Of a DNA stretch of 6,905 nucleotides, positions 1 to 6,793 are shown piece by piece (position 1 is the first letter of the stretch; every line of letters begins with the position of its first letter). Below the pieces are notes generated by a model. That model was not told the origin of the DNA. It ran no database searches and saw nothing but the letters and a program-made list of their open reading frames with translations. A program made the position numbers and the translations under genes. The DNA is from Rickettsiaceae bacterium (lineage in GTDB: Bacteria; Pseudomonadota; Alphaproteobacteria; Rickettsiales; Rickettsiaceae), in NCBI GenBank assembly GCA_022702085.1, contig JAKONF010000021.1, positions 1-6,905 on the forward strand. Reading direction: 5' to 3'.

Positions 1-252
1 CTTATGTCAAGTGTTAATGCTGCAGCCACTGCTATGCTTACCAATACTGCAGCCTCTACAGCGCCAACAAAAGTTCAAGACGCTTCAACGCAGGCTTTCA
101 AAGACATAACTAATACTGTAAAAGAAATTATTACTCAAAATGAATTCAAACCAACTGTTACTATTGATCAAGGAACTAATATTAAGATATATGTCAATAA
201 AGATTATAAGTTCCCTAAAAAAGCTCTAATTCGTTCTAAGTTAATGCAATAA
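1..252 (+). CDS. virB10: VirB10 (RvhB10), C-terminal fragment; 5' end outside window
   Basis: Reading frame 1 is open from the first base and ends at TAA 250-252, giving 83 codons of a gene that begins upstream. The Met at base 4 is most likely internal rather than a real start. The fragment shows the usual end of VirB10: an Ala/Thr/Ser-rich stretch, an amphipathic helix (around AFKDITNTVKEII), then a final beta segment with TIDQGTNIKIYVNKDY, matching the family pattern of an 'xxNQGtxixIfVxrDl' strand near the C-terminus. VirB10 is a bitopic inner-membrane protein whose C-terminal beta-barrel domain builds the outer-membrane core complex with VirB7 and VirB9, and it responds to ATP use by VirB11 and VirD4. 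Its position directly before virB11 and virD4 supports the call. The N-terminal membrane segment and Pro-rich region cannot be seen here. Confidence 0.88.
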   Translation, partial: LMSSVNAAATAMLTNTAASTAPTKVQDASTQAFKDITNTVKEIITQNEFKPTVTIDQGTNIKIYVNKDYKFPKKALIRSKLMQ

Positions 253-254
253 GT

Positions 255-260
255 GAGGGA
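255..260 (+). promoter_or_regulatory. Shine-Dalgarno site of virB11
   Basis: GAGGGA lies 8 nt before the ATG at 269 and is one of the two clearest ribosome-binding sites in the window. It fixes the virB11 start at 269 and not at the nearby ATG at 263, which reads ATG-CAA-TGA and stops at once. It lies in the 16-nt gap after the virB10 stop. Confidence 0.7.
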
Positions 261-268
261 TTAATGCA

Positions 269-1264
269 ATGAGTTTTGCTGCTTTAGAAACATACTTACT
301 ACCTTTCCGAAATATATTTGCTGAAGAGGGAGTTAATGATGTGATGATTAACAGACCATTTGAAGCATGGGTAGAAAAGAGAGGTGATTTAAGATTAGAA
401 AAAATGCCTGAACTTGACCTAGATCATCTATTAGGGCTTGGACGCTTAGTTGCCCAATCTACAGATCAGACTATTTCAGAAGAAAAACCTCTACTTTCAG
501 CTACTCTGCCTAATGGTTACCGTATTCAGGTAGTTTTTCCTCCTGCTTGTGAAACAGGCAAAATTGCTTATGCTATTCGTAAAGGTAGTACTATGCATTT
601 GTCGCTTGATGAGTACGCTAAAATGGGAGCATTTGATGCAACTTCTTTAGAAGCTAAAGTTGATGAAAATGAAATAATTTTACTTAAGTACCTCAAAGCT
701 CATAAAATTCAAGATTTTATCAGGCATGCAGTGTTATCCAAGAAAAATATTATCATCAGTGGTGGTACTTCTACTGGTAAAACCACCTTCACCAATGCAG
801 CTCTTGGAGTTATCCCGCCGGATGAGAGATTGATCACAGTTGAAGATGCGCGCGAAGTGATATTACCCAATCATCAGAATACAGTACATTTATTAGCTTC
901 TAAGGGTGGACAGGGACGCGCTAAAGTATCTACGCAAGATTTAATAGAAGCCTGCCTTAGACTAAGACCTGACCGCATTATAGTTGGTGAACTAAGAGGC
1001 GCTGAAGCTTTTAGTTTTTTGCGCGCCATCAATACTGGTCATCCAGGCTCAATTTCAACGTTACATGCAGATGCTCCAGCTATGGCATTTGAGCAGCTAA
1101 AATTGATGGTGATGCAAGCAGGTTTAGGCCTCCCGCCAGAAGAAGTAAAAAAATATATTATGACAGTTGTAGATATTATTGTGCAACTAAAACGCGGTGA
1201 AAAGGGTCGTCGTTACGTTTCAGAAATATATTATAAAGGCCTAGAGAATAATAAAATAGCATAA
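269..1264 (+). CDS. virB11: VirB11 (RvhB11) type IV secretion traffic ATPase
   Basis: Complete 331-residue protein, the normal length for VirB11, a cytoplasmic hexameric ATPase of the secretion AAA/GspE superfamily that sits at the inner face of the channel and drives pilus assembly and substrate translocation. The N-terminal domain (about 1-140) begins with the typical 'EGVNDVMINRP...WVEKRGDL' pattern. The C-terminal RecA-like domain shows Walker A GGTSTGKTT at 165-173 (K171), the Asp box LITVEDAREVIL at 188-199, Walker B RPDRIIVGELRGAEA at 233-247 (E241) and the His box NTGHPGSISTLHAD at 255-268 (H258, H266). All catalytic motifs are intact, so the enzyme should be active. The start at 269 has a good Shine-Dalgarno site, and the gene follows virB10 after 16 nt, implying one transcript. 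Sampled base composition is higher in G+C than in the last complete gene of the window. Confidence 0.97.
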   Translation: MSFAALETYLLPFRNIFAEEGVNDVMINRPFEAWVEKRGDLRLEKMPELDLDHLLGLGRLVAQSTDQTISEEKPLLSATLPNGYRIQVVFPPACETGKIAYAIRKGSTMHLSLDEYAKMGAFDATSLEAKVDENEIILLKYLKAHKIQDFIRHAVLSKKNIIISGGTSTGKTTFTNAALGVIPPDERLITVEDAREVILPNHQNTVHLLASKGGQGRAKVSTQDLIEACLRLRPDRIIVGELRGAEAFSFLRAINTGHPGSISTLHADAPAMAFEQLKLMVMQAGLGLPPEEVKKYIMTVVDIIVQLKRGEKGRRYVSEIYYKGLENNKIA

Positions 1265-1292
1265 ATAACGCTAAAAATATGAAGTTATAATA

Positions 1293-3074
1293 ATGGAATT
1301 TCTTAAAGCACTTAAAATTGCTCGTAACGTTTTTGGCCATAGCATTATTCATCCCTTAGTCATATTTTGTATATTTTGGCTTAATGGTTTTTTAGTTGCT
1401 ATATTTACCAATGAATTCAATGCTGTTGGTTTTAATCTTAATGCTCTTGATATTGGTTATAAATGGGCAAATTGGCTTTATAATTCTTGGTCTCATCTAT
1501 CATTTCAAGCTTATAACAATCTTAAAATAAAATTGCTACTAGCTCTTACTGTGCCCGAAATTATTATAATTGCTATTTACATTAAAAATTTTAACCGCAT
1601 TAAATCTTTAAAATTTTTCTTGCCAAAAGAAAAAGTTTATGGAGATGCTTCTTGGGCAAGCCAAGAAGATATAGAAAGAGCTAATATGCGTGCCAAGGAA
1701 GGAATGTTACTTGGTATAGATGATAGTGGCTACTTTGTTGCTGATGGTTTTCAACATGCTCTTTTATTTGCTCCAACGGGCTCTGGTAAAGGCGTTGGCT
1801 TTGTAATTCCTAATTTACTATTTTGGCATGATTCAGTAGTAGTACACGACATAAAACTAGAAAATCATGGGCTTACTAGTGGTTGGCGAGCCAAACAAGG
1901 GCAACAAGTTTTTGTTTGGGAACCAGCAAATCCTGATGGCGTAACCCATTGTTACAATCCAATTGATTGGGTAAGCAATAAACCTGGACAAATGGTGGAT
2001 GACGTTCAAAAAATTTCTAACCTGATTATGCCTGAGAAAGATTTCTGGAACAATGAAGCACGTAGTTTATTTCTTGGCGTTGTTTTATATTTGATTGCTG
2101 ATAACAGCAAGATAAAATCTTTTGGCGAAGTAGTACGTACCATGCGTAGTGATGACGTAGTATATAATTTAGCTGTAGTACTTGATACTTTGGGTAAAGT
2201 TATTCACCCAGTAGCTTATATGAATATAGCAGCTTTCCTGCAAAAAGCTGATAAAGAACGTTCAGGTGTTATCTCTACTATGAATTCTTCGTTAGAATTA
2301 TGGGCTAATCCTTTAATTGATTCTGCTACTGCTTCATCAGATTTTAGCATCCTTGATTTTAAGAAGAAAAAAACTACTGTTTATGTTGGGCTGACTCCTG
2401 ATAACATCGCCCGCTTACAAAAATTGATGCAAGTATTTTATCAGCAAGCTACTGAGTTTTTGAGCCGTAAAATGCCTAATCTTAAAGAAGAACCCTACGG
2501 AGTAATGTTTTTGATGGATGAGTTTCCTACTTTGGGCAAGATGGAACAATTCAAAGCCGGCATTGCTTTCTTACGAGGATATAGGGTACGTTTATTTTTA
2601 ATCATTCAGGATACTCAGCAGCTTAAAGGAACATATGAAGAAGCTGGTATGAACTCGTTTTTATCAAACTCAACTTACCGAATTACCTTTGCTGCTAATA
2701 ATTACGAAACAGCCAATTTAATCTCTCAACTTTGTGGTAATAAAACAGTACAGCAAACATCATATAGCAAACCATTATTTTTTGATCTTAACATCTCAAC
2801 TCGTACTCAGAATGTCTCACAAGTGCAAAGAGCCTTGTTATTGCCACAAGAAGTAATTCAACTACCTAGAGATGAACAAATAGTTCTAATTGAATCTTTC
2901 CCTCCAATTAAATCACAAAAAATTAAATATTTTGAAGATAAATTCTTTACAAGTAGGCTTTTACCTCCTACATTTGTGCCAACTCAAGAACCTTATAATC
3001 CAGATAAAAGCAGAGTAACCGAACAAGAAGAGCAAAAAGAAGATGCTCAAATAGAGAGTTCAGATAATAGATGA
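1293..3074 (+). CDS. virD4: VirD4 (RvhD4) type IV coupling protein
   Basis: Complete 593-residue VirD4/TraG-family ATPase. It is an inner-membrane receptor that recognises secretion substrates and passes them to the VirB channel. Two hydrophobic segments near residues 19-40 and 79-97 flank a short periplasmic loop. The cytoplasmic domain follows, with Walker A APTGSGKGVG at 160-169 (K166) and a Walker B-type GVMFLMDEFPTLGKM at 403-417 (D409, E410). A family motif IIQDTQQLKGTYEE lies at 437-450. The C-terminal tail (about 570-593) is rich in Glu, Gln and Asp. Acidic tails of this kind in other coupling proteins contact substrates or adaptors; that role here is inference. The gene follows virB11 after 28 nt. 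A weak GAAG at 1281-1284, 8 nt before the ATG, is the only ribosome-binding candidate. An in-frame TAA at 1272-1274 limits any upstream extension. Confidence 0.97.
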   Translation: MEFLKALKIARNVFGHSIIHPLVIFCIFWLNGFLVAIFTNEFNAVGFNLNALDIGYKWANWLYNSWSHLSFQAYNNLKIKLLLALTVPEIIIIAIYIKNFNRIKSLKFFLPKEKVYGDASWASQEDIERANMRAKEGMLLGIDDSGYFVADGFQHALLFAPTGSGKGVGFVIPNLLFWHDSVVVHDIKLENHGLTSGWRAKQGQQVFVWEPANPDGVTHCYNPIDWVSNKPGQMVDDVQKISNLIMPEKDFWNNEARSLFLGVVLYLIADNSKIKSFGEVVRTMRSDDVVYNLAVVLDTLGKVIHPVAYMNIAAFLQKADKERSGVISTMNSSLELWANPLIDSATASSDFSILDFKKKKTTVYVGLTPDNIARLQKLMQVFYQQATEFLSRKMPNLKEEPYGVMFLMDEFPTLGKMEQFKAGIAFLRGYRVRLFLIIQDTQQLKGTYEEAGMNSFLSNSTYRITFAANNYETANLISQLCGNKTVQQTSYSKPLFFDLNISTRTQNVSQVQRALLLPQEVIQLPRDEQIVLIESFPPIKSQKIKYFEDKFFTSRLLPPTFVPTQEPYNPDKSRVTEQEEQKEDAQIESSDNR

Positions 3075-3091
3075 GTTCTTTAAGTAAGTGA

Positions 3092-3120
3092 TTGAGCTTT
3101 AACAAAGTTTAGGCTTAAAT
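3092..3120 (+). promoter_or_regulatory. Possible weak sigma70-type promoter before the Ppx/GppA gene
   Basis: The 66-nt gap after virD4 is the largest in the window. It contains TTGAGC (3092-3097) and TTAAAT (3115-3120) separated by 17 nt, each matching 4 of 6 consensus positions. The implied transcript start would leave only a short leader before the ATG at 3141. In such AT-rich DNA this match can arise by chance, so it is only a candidate for separate expression of the downstream genes. Confidence 0.2.
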
Positions 3121-3128
3121 TATAAGTT

Positions 3129-3132
3129 GGAG
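3129..3132 (+). promoter_or_regulatory. Shine-Dalgarno site of the Ppx/GppA gene
   Basis: GGAG lies 8 nt before the ATG at 3141, good spacing for a ribosome-binding site. It supports that start, which also places the family's DIG motif at residues 7-9 as expected. Confidence 0.65.
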
Positions 3133-3140
3133 ATTAATAG

Positions 3141-4538
3141 ATGCGTTCCGCAATAATTGATATTGGCTACAACGCTATAAGAGCAGTGGTCTATGAACGT
3201 GATACATTAGGTAGCGCAGAAATATTTAATGATAAATTCCGTAGTGATATCAGAACTTTATTAGAACAAGAAGAACTTGATATCAAACATCAAACTTACT
3301 TAACAATAAAATACCTACTTCATATATTCAAACAATTATCAGTTACCAAGATCATCTGCGTGGCAACGGCGGTTCTCAGAGGCCATCCACGCTCACCTGA
3401 ATTTCAAAAAATTATTGAGCAAAAATTTAATTTCAAAATAGACGTTATTAGTGGTGATAGGGAAGCTTATCTTACTGCTGCTGGCCTAATATCGGGTATT
3501 AGCGACGCAAGCGGAGTTGCCGCAGATCTTGGCGGAGGTAGCTTAGAACTTGTCGAAATCAATAACAAAACCATTGGTAGGCTCAAATCATTACCGCTTG
3601 GTACTAAAATGATCTCAGAGCGTAATTTGGCAGATTTAGCAACAATTACTAATATAATTAGAGATGAATTCGATCAAACTCATTATGAAAATCTTTATCT
3701 AATTGGTGGAGCACTTAGATTCATCGGCCGCTACTATATGGATTTTGTCCATCATCCATTACGTAATCTACATAATTTAGAAATATCTAGGGTTGATTTT
3801 GAAATCTATCTAGAAAAATTAGATAGAATTTATAAACTTAAATCATCTTTCGATGAACGTAATATTGATTATAATGCCTTACTGGTTGCCAAAGCTATGC
3901 TTGAAGTTTTTTCACCTAAAAAAATTTTTATTTCTAATTACGGACTCAAAGAAGGTGTACGCTTTATTTCATTAACACCAGAAGAACAAGCTAAAGATAT
4001 GGTGTATGAACGAATCAAGGAATTAGTTCACATTAACGAAGATATATGCAAACTCTCTGAGTATAACGAAGTTATAAATAAATTACTCATTAATCCTGAT
4101 TCTATCACCACTAAGATAGTAGAACTTGCTATAATGCTTGCTCAGTTTAACAAATATATTGATAAAACACTAAGAGCAAGCTTTGTAGTAGAATTTATTT
4201 TAGCATCAGATATACCATTCAATTACAGGCAGAGAGTAATGCTAAGTTTGATTTTAGCATTCACTTACAATCCCAAATCAGATATGAACATCAACAAAAT
4301 GGCTAAAAAAATGCTTTCCAAGAAAGATTATTGTAATAGTCAGATTATTGGTAATTTTATCAGAATAGCTAGAGAAATAGATGGTCCTGAATTTCATACT
4401 CCATCTTTTTCATTGATTTTAAAGGGTAGATACATTGAAATTGATAGTGCAGATATTATGCCAAGACCAGTATTTGAAAAAGTGTGTGATAGACTTAAAG
4501 ATATAGCTTTTGCTCGCAAAATTGGCAGCTATGAATAA
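3141..4538 (+). CDS. ppx: Ppx/GppA-family phosphatase (exopolyphosphatase / pppGpp phosphohydrolase)
   Basis: A 465-residue cytoplasmic protein of the ASKHA (actin-like) Ppx/GppA family, whose members remove terminal phosphate from inorganic polyphosphate or convert pppGpp to ppGpp. Visible family landmarks are the N-terminal phosphate loop (IIDIGYNAIRAVVYE, 5-19), the ATAVLR segment (75-80), the ISGDREAYL segment (103-111) holding the likely catalytic-region Glu (E108), the second phosphate loop AADLGGGSLELVEI (127-140; D129, G131-G133, S134, E136), LPLGTKM (151-157) and LIGGALRFIGR (187-197). Residues from about 290 to the end are mostly helical and correspond to the C-terminal helical part of longer Ppx proteins. 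Oddity: the first loop, usually DxGSNS, reads DIGYNA, so both serines are lost. Polyphosphatase and pppGpp phosphatase cannot be told apart from sequence alone. It lies 66 nt after virD4 on the same strand, and no functional link with secretion is shown. Confidence 0.88.
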   Translation: MRSAIIDIGYNAIRAVVYERDTLGSAEIFNDKFRSDIRTLLEQEELDIKHQTYLTIKYLLHIFKQLSVTKIICVATAVLRGHPRSPEFQKIIEQKFNFKIDVISGDREAYLTAAGLISGISDASGVAADLGGGSLELVEINNKTIGRLKSLPLGTKMISERNLADLATITNIIRDEFDQTHYENLYLIGGALRFIGRYYMDFVHHPLRNLHNLEISRVDFEIYLEKLDRIYKLKSSFDERNIDYNALLVAKAMLEVFSPKKIFISNYGLKEGVRFISLTPEEQAKDMVYERIKELVHINEDICKLSEYNEVINKLLINPDSITTKIVELAIMLAQFNKYIDKTLRASFVVEFILASDIPFNYRQRVMLSLILAFTYNPKSDMNINKMAKKMLSKKDYCNSQIIGNFIRIAREIDGPEFHTPSFSLILKGRYIEIDSADIMPRPVFEKVCDRLKDIAFARKIGSYE

Positions 4539-4566
4539 ATTGTAACTCTGATGAGTAGATAATTTT

Positions 4567-6789
4567 ATGTCTAAAATTGAAGATGATAATAAAGCAGAAA
4601 CAATAAAAGACCCTATTTACGAAAAGAAAAAGAATGATTTATTTACAGCAATCAATGTACTAGCCAAACTTAAACTTGAAAACGCTATCGATAATTTTGC
4701 GCCAGAGTCAGAAAGCAGAGAACCAAATATTGAGCAACAAAAAGAGATTGGTTGGTTCGGATGGGGATTAGACAAGATAACAGACGCAGTAAGCTATAGT
4801 ACAGGCTATTCCAATCCAACAATCAAAGCTGTGGCTACTGTTTTTATAGATAATATGGCAACTGTTCCCACTATAATTAGCACTGCAATTAATGTTAATA
4901 ACAATAATTTTTATAGTGATTTTGAGCAATTACTGGACAGAGGCATATCTTCTAATTCCCAAAATCAACTATTTTTATTAAAAATCATTGAAGATGAAGA
5001 TACTATAAAATTTTTGCAAAAAAAAGAAAATGTAGCATCATTAGCTCTATTTATAGATAATATTACTCCTAAATTAATGCCAATAATTATTAATAAATTC
5101 AATGAAAATGAATTGGTGAGAAATTTAGAAAATACTGAAATTGGCAAAAAATTTGTATCAGAGAAAATAACCCCACTAGCTACTCTAGCTGTAAAAAATT
5201 TATTAGCCGATCCGCAAAAACTGATGAGTCTTACTAAAGTTGTTATTGAGATGAATTCTGCAACCGATCAAACACAAAAAGAAGAAAAGTTAGCTAAAAT
5301 ATTTGAAATTGCGGATGCTCAGCAAGTTCTTGCCAATACTGAGTTATCATTATTTTTGAACAATGAACTACTTAAAACAGGTTTCGATATCTTAAAAGCG
5401 AATGACAATTATAAAAATATAATAAGCAGTTTAGAGCAAGTCGGAATAAATGGTGAATATATCAACAAGAATTTTTCTTCTGTTACTATTTCAGGAATAG
5501 ATCATTTGCTAAATAATCCAAATTTGGCAAGTATTATCACTCTTGCTAGTAGTAAGACTAACGATTCTCTTCAGAAAAGAGATAATTTGTTTAAACTATT
5601 AGATAATATCAATATACCTCAAATGCTGACAAAAACTGAGTTATCAGTAATATTATCTCAAGAAAGAGAGATACTTGCCAAAGCTGGAGCTGAAATTTTA
5701 AAATCTAATAATTTCAAAGATATGAATAGAGTTCTTAACGTAGATAGTAAACTTTTACAAGATTCTTTATCAATTGGTATTAATATTATTGCTAAATCTG
5801 CCAGTAATGAGACTGCTATAACTGAAATTTATGAAAAATTTAAATCTGTTGCTCAAGATGATAACTCTAAAAAGATACAAGCTATTGAAAATAATTCAAC
5901 AGCAATAGCTAATTTAGAGCGACAATCTTTGATAAAAAAACTCGAACTTGGTAAAGCTGTAGCAAATTTGATAGCTAATGATGATGTGCTAAGAACTTTA
6001 CAAAAAGTACCAATTTTACTTAAAGAAAATTCCGCGAATATTGGTCAGATTATTGAAAATGCTCAAAAAACATCTCCTACTATAAATAATTTAATAAGCA
6101 AAATATCTGATGAAAAAATAGATGCTTTAGAAGGAGAAAAATTAGTAAATTCTTTCTCTACTATTACTGATATTACTTTACCAATCGTTACTGAATTAGC
6201 TAAAGAATCTTTAGCACATCCTCAAGAATTAGCAGACATAATAATACAAACAAAAAAAGTTATTAATATTGAAAAAGGGATAAATGAGAATAATCAAAAA
6301 ATAGAGATCAAAAATTTGATTTTAATGCTCTCAGATTTTAAGGAAAAAAATTCAGAAATAAAAAAAATTATTGATGAACAGTTACCACTATTACTGAAAA
6401 ATAATAGTGAAGAGCTAGGGAATACTCTAGATGTTTTTTTGAATCAAACTAAGATAGGTAAGAAAATTAAATTAAAGGGTGAAGGCATCTTAATGGCTTT
6501 TAGCACAAAAACTCCACAAATTTTAGAAATAGCAGAACTTTACGCTCAAAATAAATATGTGGCCATAATTCCTAAAGTAATTTCAATATTGGCAGATAAA
6601 AAAGTATTCGCACTAGTAGTTGAAGGCGGAGCCAATTTAATTAAAAGCAAATTTTCACCTGTAAAACAGAATGAAGTGCAACAACAAGTAAAGCATATTA
6701 TCGGCAATGACATAAATAAACATCTTGGCAATAATAAATTTGATTATCAAAGTGGTAAACAACCCAAACAAAAAATTAGAACAATATAA
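4567..6789 (+). CDS. Unknown 740-residue helical-repeat protein; candidate type IV effector
   Basis: I do not recognise a family. The protein has no signal peptide and no clear membrane span, and no cysteine in 740 residues. Its only two tryptophans lie in IGWFGWGLDKI (61-71). The N-terminus (1-60) is charged and probably disordered. Residues 75-115 are moderately hydrophobic. From about 150 to 690 the sequence is a chain of amphipathic helices rich in Leu, Ile, Asn and Lys, with degenerate repeats of about 100 residues (best copies 201-285 and 305-390; weaker ones near 457-500 and 536-612). The overall look is that of an alpha-solenoid scaffold. The tail (about 715-740) is polar and basic, ending in KQPKQKIRTI, a type of tail compatible with VirB/D4 substrates. 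It starts 28 nt after the Ppx/GppA gene, with only a weak GATGAG-like ribosome site. It is more AT-rich than virB11 (13 of 60 G/C at 6301-6360 against 24 of 60 at 961-1020). A structural or intracellular housekeeping role is equally possible. Confidence 0.85.
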   Translation: MSKIEDDNKAETIKDPIYEKKKNDLFTAINVLAKLKLENAIDNFAPESESREPNIEQQKEIGWFGWGLDKITDAVSYSTGYSNPTIKAVATVFIDNMATVPTIISTAINVNNNNFYSDFEQLLDRGISSNSQNQLFLLKIIEDEDTIKFLQKKENVASLALFIDNITPKLMPIIINKFNENELVRNLENTEIGKKFVSEKITPLATLAVKNLLADPQKLMSLTKVVIEMNSATDQTQKEEKLAKIFEIADAQQVLANTELSLFLNNELLKTGFDILKANDNYKNIISSLEQVGINGEYINKNFSSVTISGIDHLLNNPNLASIITLASSKTNDSLQKRDNLFKLLDNINIPQMLTKTELSVILSQEREILAKAGAEILKSNNFKDMNRVLNVDSKLLQDSLSIGINIIAKSASNETAITEIYEKFKSVAQDDNSKKIQAIENNSTAIANLERQSLIKKLELGKAVANLIANDDVLRTLQKVPILLKENSANIGQIIENAQKTSPTINNLISKISDEKIDALEGEKLVNSFSTITDITLPIVTELAKESLAHPQELADIIIQTKKVINIEKGINENNQKIEIKNLILMLSDFKEKNSEIKKIIDEQLPLLLKNNSEELGNTLDVFLNQTKIGKKIKLKGEGILMAFSTKTPQILEIAELYAQNKYVAIIPKVISILADKKVFALVVEGGANLIKSKFSPVKQNEVQQQVKHIIGNDINKHLGNNKFDYQSGKQPKQKIRTI
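5167..5421 (+). repeat. Protein-level repeat copy A (residues 201-285) in the 740-residue protein
   Basis: This segment contains LAVKNLLADPQKLMSLTKV followed about 50 residues on by QQVLANTELSLFL and then GFDILKANDNYKNI. The same order of motifs recurs in copy B about 100 residues later. The repeat is seen in protein, not as a clean DNA repeat, so the duplication is old. Confidence 0.6.
5479..5736 (+). repeat. Protein-level repeat copy B (residues 305-390) in the 740-residue protein
   Basis: The copy has DHLLNNPNLASI, then PQMLTKTELSVIL, then GAEILKSNNFKDM, matching the three motifs of copy A in the same order. The shared TELS is 99 residues after that of copy A, and the shared Pro (P216/P318) is 102 residues apart. 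A gap of about 3 residues is needed just after TELS. Confidence 0.6.
5935..6066 (+). repeat. Weak repeat copy (residues about 457-500) in the 740-residue protein
   Basis: AVANLIANDDVLRTLQKV (464-481) aligns without gaps to AVKNLLADPQKLMSLTKV (208-225) of copy A, with 9 of 18 identities. The second half of the unit (the TELS and DILK motifs) is not recognisable here, so this is a partial or strongly diverged copy. Confidence 0.4.
6172..6402 (+). repeat. Diverged repeat copy (residues about 536-612) in the 740-residue protein
   Basis: ITLPIVTELAKESLAHPQEL (536-555) resembles ITPLATLAVKNLLADPQKL (201-219) of copy A, and IIDEQLPLLLKNN (601-613) takes the place of the later helix of the unit. Similarity is modest and covers mainly the first two helices. 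Confidence 0.45.
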
Positions 6790-6793
6790 TATT

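Noticed and set aside
4..252. An independent 82-residue gene starting at the ATG at base 4
   Set aside because: The frame is open to the window edge and the sequence is the C-terminal end of VirB10, so the Met is internal.
3071..3091. Six-codon open frame overlapping the virD4 stop as ATGA
   Set aside because: MSSLSK-stop has no ribosome site of its own. Similar tiny ATG frames precede virB11 (263), virD4 (1279) and the repeat-protein gene (4551), and are expected by chance in this base composition.
3094..3110. Short hairpin (AGCTTT-AAC-AAAGTT) in the virD4/ppx gap as a terminator
   Set aside because: The stem is only about 6 bp with one G-T pair, the loop is 3 nt, it is AT-rich and no U-run follows, so it is not a credible intrinsic terminator.
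4965..5147. Minus-strand open frame of 60 codons
   Set aside because: It lies wholly inside the 740-codon gene on the other strand, has no ribosome site or recognisable protein, and is expected by chance in AT-rich coding DNA.
6546..6731. Minus-strand open frame of 61 codons with several Cys
   Set aside because: It is an antisense shadow of the 3' end of the 740-codon gene. The Cys and Phe content mirrors Ala/Thr/Gln/Lys codons of the real frame.
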